Positions 56,186 through 64,000 of a stretch of DNA of 64,000 nucleotides are shown here, one piece after another; positions within the stretch are counted from its first letter, which is position 1; every line of letters begins with the position of its first letter. The notes beneath the pieces were generated by a model that did not search any database, was not told the origin of the DNA, and saw only the letters and a program-made list of their open reading frames with translations. The DNA comes from Bettongia penicillata ogilbyi (Eukaryota > Chordata > Mammalia > Diprotodontia > Potoroidae). Both the position numbers and the translations under genes were made by a program. The stretch lies in assembly GCA_023548195.1 (NCBI GenBank), contig JAJHZJ010000028.1, positions 3,731,001 to 3,795,000 on the forward strand. The letters run 5' to 3'.

Positions 56186-57794
56186 AATATCAGACCCATA
56201 TTGGAGGTATTCGGTGCAGACTTTTTTTTTCTTCCAATTTCTAGCTTCCATTTTTCTAGTTGGAGACTTTTTGGGTTCAGCTTCACATGCATATTAATGA
56301 CATTACATTTCTAGACTATATGATGGATAAACGTGAAATTCATAAAGTGGCACATAACTATATACTCCTACTTCCATTGGTCATATTATGTCTCATTGTT
56401 TTTACCTATTGTTGTCTTACTGAAAATTGAGCTATTTCTTTTTTTTAAATACAGTTTTATTTTTCTCCAACTATATGGGGAAAATTTTTAGCAATCATTT
56501 TTACAAGATTTTGAGTTCCAAATTTTTCTCCCTCCCTCTTTCACCCTCTTCTGAAAATAGTAGACAGTTTGATATAGTTTATACATTCTCTATCAAGTAA
56601 AAATATTTCCATATTAGTCATAGTTGTAAAGCAAGAAACAAATTAAAAGGAAAAAAAACTCATGAGGAAGAATAAAGTAAGTGGGGGGAAAATGCTTAGA
56701 TCTCCACTCAGAGTCCGTCAGTTCTTTATCAGGTTATGGATAACATTTTCCTTTTTGAGTCCTTTGTACTTTTCTTGGATCATTATATTGCTGAGAAGAG
56801 CTTAGTCATTCATAGTTGATTGTCACAAAGTGTTGCTGATGCTATGTACATGGTTTTCCTGGTTCTGCTCCTTTTACTTTGCATCAGTTCATACAAGTCT
56901 TGACAGGTTTTTCTGAAATGTGCCTGTTCATCATTTCTTATTGGACAGTAATGTTCCATTAAATTCATATACCACAGTTTGTTCAGTGATTTCCCAATTG
57001 TTGGCCATCCCCTCACTTTCCAGTATTTTGCCATTGCAAAAGGGGCTGATATAAGTATTTCTTGCACATGTAGATCCTTTTCCCTTTTTAATGATCTCTT
57101 TGGCATACAGACCTAGTAGTGGTATTGCTGGATCAAAGGGTATGCACAGTTTGATTGCTCTCTGGACATAGTTCCAAATTGCTCTCCAGAGTGGTTGGAT
57201 CAGTTCACAACTTCACCAATAGTACATTAATATTCCAATTTTCCTACATCATCTTCAGCATTTATCATTTTCCTTTTCTGTCATATTAACCGATCACATA
57301 GGGGTGAGGTGGTACCTTGAATTTGTTTTATTTTGCCTTTCTCTGAAGAAGGTAATTTAGAGCACTTCTTCATATTCCTATAAATAGCTTTGATTTCTTC
57401 ATCTAGAAACTTCCTGTTCTTAACCCTTGATCATTTGTCAATTGGAGAATGACTTGTATTCTTATAAATTTGGCTCAGTTCTGTATATATTTCAGAAATG
57501 AGGCCTTTATCAGAGATACTTGCTATAAAGATTATTTCTCATATTTTGCTTTCCTTCTAATCTTGGTTGAAGTGGTTTTGGTTGTAGAAAAACTTTTTAA
57601 TTTAGTATAATCAAAATTATCGATTTTGCATTTTGTAATGTTCTCTATCTCGTTTGGTCATTGAATTCTTCTCCTCCCCATAGATCTGACAGGTAGGCTA
57701 TTCTTTGCTCTTCTAATTTGCCTATGATGTCACTCACCCTTTATGTCTAAATGGTGCCAAAGGTCTGTCATATATAATTTTTTAAATATTCTGT

Positions 57795-58290
57795 TTACTT
57801 CTTTAGTTTCTTTCTTATTTTCTTTCTTATTTTTGGCTTGGATTTATTGAGTTCTGAGAGAGAACATTTGAAGTCCCCCATTAGTATAGTTTTTCTTTCT
57901 GTTTCTTCCTGTAACTTACTTAACTTCTCCTTTAAGAGTTTGGATGCTGTACCATTTGGTGCATACATGTTTAGTATTGATATTCCTTCATTTTCTATGA
58001 TGCCTTTTAGCAAAATGTAGTTTTCTTCCTTATCTCTTCTAATTAGATCTATTTTTACTTTTGTTTTGTTTGATATCGGGATTTCTCTCCCTACTTTTTT
58101 CTTTTTTCTTTTTTTTTACATCAGCTGAAGCATAATAGATTCTGCTGTAGCAGCTCTTACCTTTATTCTGTTTGTCTTTCTGCTTCAAGTGGGATTTTTG
58201 TAAACAGCACATTGTAGGATTCTGGTTTTTGATCCTCTCTTCTTTTTGCTTCTGTTTTGTGGTAGGCTTCATCCCGTTCGCATTACATTT
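57795..58290 (-). pseudogene. L1 ORF2 endonuclease remnant
   Basis: The frame at 58039-58272 gives NQNPTMCCLQKSHLKQKDK and RIYYASADVKK. The frame at 57795-58013 gives ISILNMYAPNGTASKLLKEK and MGDFKCSLSELNKS. These are the N-terminal apurinic-endonuclease-like segments of L1 ORF2. NMYAPNG and MGDF correspond to conserved NxYAP and GDFN-type motifs, the latter with N to K. Stops separate the frames. Confidence 0.78.
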
Positions 58291-59032
58291 ATGATTACTA
58301 CTTTTGTATTTCTTTCCATTTTATTTCCTGTCTGTCCTCTGTCTCCTTTCATCCTTTCCCTTTTTGCTGGTATTTTGCTTCTGTCCATGACCTCCCTTGA
58401 TCTACCCATCTTTCTGTCTGTTTCCTCCCTTCCCTCCTATCTCCTCCCCTTAATTTTATTTTTTAGGTATCATCCCTTCATATTCAACTTACTCTGTGTA
58501 CCCTATTATCTGTCTGTCTGTTTCCTCTAACTGTCCTAATACTGAGAAAGGTCTTATGAGTTACAAATATCATTGTTCCATGTAGGAATATAAATAATTC
58601 AACTTTAATAAGTCTAATGATTTCTCTTTTCTGTTTACATTTTCATGCTTCTCTTGATTCTGGAATTTGAAGTCAGATTTTCTATTCAGCTCTGGTCTTT
58701 TCATCAAGAATGCTTGAAAGTCCTCTATTTCATTGAATGCCCCTATTTTCCCATGAAGTATTATACTCAGTTTTGCTGGAGTTATTCTTGGTTTTAATCC
58801 TAACTCCTTTGACCTCTGGAACATCATATTTCAAGCCCTTCAATCCCTTAACATAGAAGCTGCTAGATCTTGTGTTATCCTGATTGTATTTCCACAATAC
58901 GCCAATTATTTCTTTCTGGCTACTTGCAATGTTCTCTCCTTGACCTGGGAACTCTGGAATTTGGCTAGAATATTCCTACGAATTTTTCTTTTGGGATCTC
59001 TTTCAAGAGGTGGTTGGTGGATTCTTTCTACT

Positions 59033-59465
59033 TTCCACATCACTGTAATGACACTGAAAGGAAATTGTAAAGTAACTTAAATGTTTTTTATATTCAAAAA
59101 GACAAATATGAAAACTGAATTTTAGGAGCGAAGAGTTTAGTGGTTACAATATGCTTTAACTTTTCATTTTAAGTTTAACATACCAAATATGAATAGATAT
59201 ATATGTGTACACACATATATGTATAAAGTAAACAGTCTCTCCATGTGATTTCTGAAACCAGTATAGAAGTTTACCGGTAACAGCAAAAACATAATGTAAT
59301 GGAACTCTTTTAAAAAAATTATAGGGACTAGCCTTTCTGACATTAAATTCTGTATTTTCATAGAAGAAGAAAGTGAGGTTGGTGATGTTGCACAGACCTT
59401 AGTCAAATCAGAGTCAATATCATCATCTTGATGTCATAGTCCTTTTGGAAAACAGAGGTTGAATC
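59033..59465 (+). mobile_element. Insertion in L1 ORF1, including an RTE-type SINE tail
   Basis: ORF1 sequence stops at TTCTTTCTAC and resumes at ATTTCTATTTTATTTTACCC. A 6-base TTTCTA repeat may be the duplication. The end (59375-59455) is SINE tail (GTGAGGTTGGTGATGTTGCA; ATCTTGATGTCATAGTCC). The first 300 bp are unassigned. Confidence 0.5.
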
Positions 59466-59923
59466 TTTAAATTTCTATTTTATTTTACCCTCTGATTCTA
59501 GAATCAGATCAGTTTTCCTTGAGAATTTCTTGAAAGATGATTTGTAGGTTCCTTTTTTGATCATGCCTTTCAGGTAGTCCAGTAATTTTTAAATGATCTC
59601 TCCTGGATCCATTTTCCAGTTCAGTGGTTTTTCCAATGAGATAGTTCACATTGTCTTCTATTTTTTTTTTTTATTTGTTTGGTTCTCTTTTATAATTTTC
59701 TGATTTCTCATAAAGTCATTAGCTTCCATGTGCTCCATTCTGAATTTTAAGGAATTAGAAGGTCCAAAAGCTCACTGAAGAAACTAATTTCAGTGAGCTT
59801 TTCGACCTTCTTTTCCATTCAGCCAAGTCTGTATTTTAAGGCATTCTTCTACTCGTTGAATTTTTGGACCACTGTTGTCATTGGGGTTAGTCTTTTTTAA
59901 GGTGTTATTTTCTTCAGTATTTG

Positions 59924-59940
59924 GGGGAGGGGGGGGGTTC
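59924..59940. repeat. G-rich run
   Basis: GGGGGAGGGGGGGGG inside the L1 ORF1 coiled-coil region. Confidence 0.85.
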
Positions 59941-60339
59941 TCCTTTACCAAGCTGTTGACTTTTTATGATTTTCTTGCATCACTCTCATTTCTCTTCCCC
60001 ATTCTACTTCCGTTACTTGTTTTTCAAAATCTTTTTGAGCTCTTCCATGGCCTGCGATCAATTAATATTTTTCTTGGAGGCTTTTGATATAGGTTGGATC
60101 TTTGATTTTGTTGTCTTCTTCTGAATGTTTTGATCTTGTCACCAAAGTAAGATTCTGTAGTCTGAGTTCTTTTATTATATTTACTCATCTTGCCAGCTAA
60201 ACACTTGACTTTCTAACTCTTTGTCAAGGTAGAACTCTGGTCCTAGTAGGGATGGGGTAGAGGTGGTGTACTGTCCCAGGCTTCAGGGATTTTGTATCAG
60301 CTGGCTCGATCCCTCACCATCTGTGGGTCCAGAGCTCTG

Positions 60340-60405
60340 GGAGTAGCCTGTTCTGCTACTGCTGCCACTGCTGCTGCCTCCCCTGCCGCTGCTGCCACTG
60401 ACTTC
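60340..60405. repeat. CTG/CCG-rich triplet tract in L1 5' UTR
   Basis: Repeats of GCTGCC, GCTGCT and CCGCTG. The minus-strand frame through it is serine/glycine-rich but lies in untranslated L1 sequence. Confidence 0.7.
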
Positions 60406-61094
60406 TAGCCATGCCACCTCTAGCGCACCCCCCTTCCCCCCCCCACATACTTCCCAATTACCTGGTGCTGGGGTCAGCCCTAGCCAGACTGTTCGCTCCT
60501 CTTTCACCCAGGTCTTGCAGAGTTTTCCCACTGACCTTTTTGGTATTTGAGAAGTCTGGAAAACTGCCACAGCTGTCAATGATTCGGTCCCCTAAGGCCT
60601 ACTCTGGCCAGTCTGGCCCATGTTGGACTTCACTCTGCTCCCAGCCCAGTGCAAAAGATCCTTTCTGTCACCTTTCCAGGTTGCCTTGGGCTGGGGATTT
60701 GTTTCACTGTCATTTTGTGGGTCTTTAGCTCTCGAATTTATTTAGAGTCATTTTTTACAGGTATTTGGAGGGCTTTGGGGCATAGTTTGGGGAAGTCCCT
60801 GCTTTTGCTCCATCATCTTGACCTTTACAACAGACTTTTAAAAAAATTGCCTACAGCCTACCAAAAAGAAATAAACTACAATTTGCCTGGGTTTGCTATG
60901 AAAAGTGGGAATGGAAGAAAGAGAAGAGGTTATGGTAGGAGAGGATGGCCATGGTGTTCACCATCACCTGTCCCTCATTAGCCACTATGACTTGATGAGT
61001 GAGAAAGAGTGCCTCTAAAAAGAGCCCTGCTCAGGCTTTGAAGGATCTCTATCATTCTACTTACTGTCTTAGCACCACTTTGCCTTGGTCTCCT

Positions 61095-61210
61095 CAAGTA
61101 GTCTCCTCAAGCTCTAGAATGTGTTTAGAGTCATTTTTTACAGGTATTTGGAGGAGTTTGGGGGAGAGCGTAGGCAAATCCCTGCTTTTACTCTGCCATA
61201 TTGGCTCTGC
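61095..61210 (-). mobile_element. Second L1 5' end fragment
   Basis: CTCTAGAATGTGTTTAGAGTCA, TTTACAGGTATTTGGAGGAG and TTTTACTCTGCCATATTGGC repeat, with differences, the 5'-most 110 bp of the L1 that ends at 60825. Confidence 0.75.
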
Positions 61211-61284
61211 TAAATCTTTTTTTTTTTTTAATGTGTACTTGGCAAACCTAATCCAATTCCAAAAACATTTATTATTTGTTTTTT

Positions 61285-62330
61285 AATTTTTTTTTGTTTT
61301 TGAATTTTGAGTTCTAAATTCTCTGCTTCCCTCCTTCTCCTCCCCCATCAATTATGCTTATGAAATCATGTCAGACATATTTTCATATTAATCATATTGC
61401 AAAAAAATAAATGTAGAAAGAAAAAATGAAAGGAGAGAAAGAGAGAAAAAATTATACTTCATTTTGTACTCAGAGTTCAACAGTTCTGTCTCGGAAGGTG
61501 GATAGCATTTTTTTCATCATGAATCCTTTGGAATTTGTCTTGGATTCAATCCTTTGGATTTTTCTTGGATTCCATTGATTAGAAGAATTAAGTCTTTAAT
61601 AGGTGATGATCGTTATAACAATGATATTACTGTATAGGATGATCTCCTGGTGGTTCTCAGTTCACATTGCATGGGTTCATATAGGTTTTGCCCTGTTTTT
61701 TCTTCTTTCTGAAACCACATCCATCATCATTTCTTTTGGCACAATACTACTCCATTACAATCATATGCCACAATTTGTTTGGTGATTCCCCAACTGATGA
61801 GCATCTCCTCAGTTTGCAATTCTTTGCCACCACAAAAAGAGTTGCTGTAAATATTTTTTTAACCTCTAGGTCTTCTTCCTTTTCCTTTGATATCTTTGGA
61901 GGAACAAATCTAGTGGTATATTGCTTTGTCAAAGGGGGTATGCACAGTTTTAAAGCCCTTTTGCCATAATGCAATATTTTTCTCCAGAATGGTCGGACCA
62001 GTTCATAATTCTACCAGTATTTTATTAGTATAACTATTTTCCCTCATCCCCAATATTCGTTATTTTTGATGGGTGTGAAGTAGCACTTCATAGTTGTTTT
62101 AATTTGTATTTCTCTAAGCAATAGTATTTAAAAAATTTTTTTATATGACTCTAGATAACTTTGATTTCCTCTTCTGAAAAGTGCCTCTTTCTATCCCTTC
62201 GCCATCTATCAATTGGGGAATGATTCATTTTTATAAATTTGATTCAGTTCATTATGTATTTGAACCCTTTCTCAAAGACCCTTATAATTATTTTTATACT
62301 CATTCTCTGTGGCACTTTTTTTGTTAAAAT
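61285..62330 (-). mobile_element. L1 3' part (ORF2 end and 3' UTR)
   Basis: TTTTGAGTTCTAAATTCTC (tail), ATGCCACAATTTGTTTGG, CACCACAAAAAGAGTTGCTG and TCTATCAATTGGGGAATG follow the L1 order of 21509-22500. The frame at 61747-61974 is ORF2 C-terminal (KIFTATLFVVAKN). Confidence 0.72.
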
Positions 62331-62339
62331 GTTGTTTCC

Positions 62340-62676
62340 TTGATTATCTTATAAAATTCATTCTATTTTACTTTTGTTTTGTCTGAGATCTGGGAGTTTT
62401 TAAATTTGTGTTTTACTGTTTGGTTCTAGGATATCAGAGTAGTTTCTTGATAATTTCTTGAAATGTGATGTCTAGGCTCTTTTTCTGATCATGACTTTCT
62501 TGTAGTCTGATAATTTTTAAACTATCTGTCTTTGAACTGTTTTCCAGGTCAGTTATTTTTCTAGCGATATCACATTTTCTTCCATTCTTTTCATTCTTTT
62601 GACTCTGTTTCTTGATGTCTCATGGAGTTATTACCTTCCGCTTGCGTAGTTCTAATTTTTAAGGAATTTTTTCTTT
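62340..62676 (-). mobile_element. L1 ORF1 fragment interrupted by HAL1 insertion
   Basis: TTCTAGGATATCAGAGTAGT, TGATGTCTAGGCTCTTTTTC and TGTTTTCCAGGTCAGTTATT are the ORF1 RRM and coiled-coil start. It stops where the third HAL1-like element begins. Confidence 0.68.
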
Positions 62677-64000
62677 TTTTTAAAATAAATTTATTTATTT
62701 AACTTTTTACATGCATTTTCACAAAATTTTGGGTTCCATATTTTCTTCCCATTTGTCCCCTCCTCCCACCCCAGTACACTGAGCATTCTAATTTCCCCTA
62801 TCACCAATCTGCCCTCTCTTCTATCCTCCCTCCCTTCCTTTGTCCCCATCCTCTCGTGTCCTGTAGTGTCAGAAAATTTTCTATTCCCCATTACCTGTAT
62901 TTCTTATTTCCTAGTAGCAAGAACAATACTCAACAGTTGTTCCTAAAACTTTCAGTTCCAACTTCTTCCCATCCCTCCCTCCCCACCCATTCCCTTTGGG
63001 AAGGCAGGCAATTCAATATAGGCCATATCTGTGTAGTTTTGCAAATGACTTCGATAATAGTCTTGTTGTGTAAGACTAACTATATTTCCCTCCATCCTAT
63101 CCTGCCCCCCCATTGTTTCTATTCTGTCTTTTGATCCTGCCCCTCCCCAAGAGTGTTGACTTCAAATTGCTCCCTTCTCCCATTGCCCTCCCTTCCATCA
63201 TGCCCCCCACCCTGCTTATCCCCTTCTCCCCCACTTTCATGTATTGTAAGATAGGTTTTCCTACCAAAATGAATGTGCATTTTATTCCTTCCTTTAGTCG
63301 AATGTGATGAGAGTAAAACTTCATGTTTTTTTCTCAGCTCTCCTCTTTTTCCCTCCACTAAAAAGTCTCCTGCCTGCCTCTTCTATGAGAGATAATTTGC
63401 CCCATTCCATTTCACTCTCTCTCCTCCCAATACATTTCTCTCTCACCACTTAACTTCATTTTTTAAAGATATGATCCTATCCTATTCAATTCACTCTGTG
63501 CTCTCTGTCTCTGTAGGTGCGTGTGTGTGCGTGCGGGCATATGTGCGTGCGTGTGTGTGTGTGTGTGTGTAATCCCACCAACTACCGAGATACTGAAAAG
63601 TTTTAAGAGTTACAAATATTGTCTTTCCATGTAGGAATGTAAACAGTTCACCTATGGTAAGTCCCTTAAGACTTCTCTTTGCTGTTTACTTTTTCATGCT
63701 TCTTCTCATTCTTGTGTTTGAAAGTCAAATTTTCTTTTCAGCTCTGGTCTTTTCATCAAGAATGCTTGAAAGTTCTCTTATTTCATTGAAAGACCATTTT
63801 TTCCCCTGAAGTATTATACTCAGTTTTGCTGAGTAGGTGATTCTTGGTTTGAGTCCTAGTTCCTTTGACTTCTGGAATATCCTATTCCATGCCCTTTGAT
63901 CCCTTAATGTAGAAGCTGCTAGATCTTGTGTTATCCTGATTTTATTTCCACAGTACTGGAATTGTTTCTTTCTAGTTGCTTGCAATATTTTCTCCTTGAC
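62677..64000 (-). mobile_element. HAL1-like element, copy 3 (3' half, runs off window)
   Basis: It opens with the A-rich 3' end (TTTTTTTTAAAATAAATTTA) and aligns with copy 2 through the tail, the purine-rich modules, the spacer with TG run (63510-63572) and the ORF1 C-terminal domain. The rest lies past 64000. It retains the terminal tail that copy 1 lacks. Confidence 0.85.
63725..64000 (-). pseudogene. HAL1 ORF1 C-terminal part, frameshifted
   Basis: Residues CGNKIRITQDLAASTLRDQ, then LGLKPRITYSAKLSIILQGK, match the intact ORF1, with P to S in YPAKLS. Near 63775 an extra T shifts the frame, so the last residues differ from the FLMKKPELKRKFDF end. Truncated by the window edge. Confidence 0.8.

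Larger units (their letters stand above)
58570..60190 (-). pseudogene. L1 ORF1 remnant
   Basis: The C-terminal domain is readable at 58570-58827 (LGLKPRITPAKLSIILHGK, LMKRPELNRKSDF), with tyrosine lost from the YPAKLS motif. After the insertion at 59033-59465 the RRM, coiled coil and N-terminus continue to about 60190 as short broken frames. Confidence 0.72.
56440..60825 (-). mobile_element. L1 with 5' end; reverse transcriptase deleted
   Basis: The 5' end is at about 60825 (GGTCAAGATGATGGAGC). The order then is 5' UTR (about 60200-60820), ORF1 (about 58620-60190, interrupted at 59033-59465), spacer (58300-58600) and endonuclease remnants (57780-58290, SILNMYAPNGTASK and LMGDF). A direct junction near 57755 leads to the ORF2 C-terminus and 3' UTR, ending in the T run near 56440-56450. 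The reverse transcriptase is missing. Frames are broken. Confidence 0.75.

Noticed and set aside
60283..60579. Ser/Gly-repeat minus-strand frame
   Set aside because: Triplet-rich L1 5' UTR upstream of ORF1; not translated in known L1s.
45107..64000. Searched for the next RNGTT exon (DGLIF motif region)
   Set aside because: No plus-strand segment with that motif and splice sites was seen; the intron apparently continues past the window.

Overview
The window is mammalian, AT-rich and intronic, and most likely marsupial. It carries three plus-strand exons of RNGTT (mRNA-capping enzyme, guanylyltransferase domain) at 7987-8122, 36447-36518 and 44942-45106. All three have consensus GT/AG borders and join in one open frame. 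No other host exon was recognised. The intron between the first two is about 28.3 kb and the next about 8.4 kb. The marsupial assignment is an inference. It rests on the abundant tRNA/CORE-type SINEs that start with a GGCAGCTAGGTGG-like box, the RTE-type SINE tails, and a LINE-1 (L1) lineage with a GGAGCCAAGATGG-like 5' end whose ORF1 and ORF2 are recognisable but unlike the placental sequence. The species cannot be named from this window.

The rest is layered retrotransposon sequence. Region by region: 473-3133, a decayed ORF1-only half-L1 (HAL1-like) element, minus; 3258-6776, an ORF2-deleted L1, minus, with a second L1 tail inside it; 6900-7780, old L1; 7987, exon; 8440-13340, sparse old L1, hAT, L2 and SINE pieces; 13594-16574, a complete HAL1-like element with an intact 366-codon ORF1 and a 12-bp target-site duplication, inserted in an L2; 17890-21500, ancient repeats, SINE, old L1 and a hAT MITE with a perfect 8-bp duplication; 21509-28375, a stack of minus-strand L1s including a nested insertion with a 14-bp duplication; 28390-36446, MIR, L2 and SINE copies plus low-repeat sequence; 36447, exon; 37622-42385, an inverted (twin-primed) L1 tail and a long 5'-truncated L1; 44942, exon; 45107-53140, mixed old repeats and two blocks I could not assign; 53144-56185, rearranged L1 and a SINE holding an L1 endonuclease fragment; 56440-64000, an ORF2-deleted L1, more L1 pieces and the 3' half of a third HAL1-like element.

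The only reading frames with good support as genes are the RNGTT exons and the HAL1 ORF1 (L1 ORF1p type, an RNA-binding chaperone). HAL1-like elements have no reverse transcriptase and would depend on an autonomous L1, yet every L1 ORF2 here is truncated, deleted or frameshifted, so none in this window could supply it. Nearly all 5'-complete L1 and HAL1 copies lie antisense to RNGTT.
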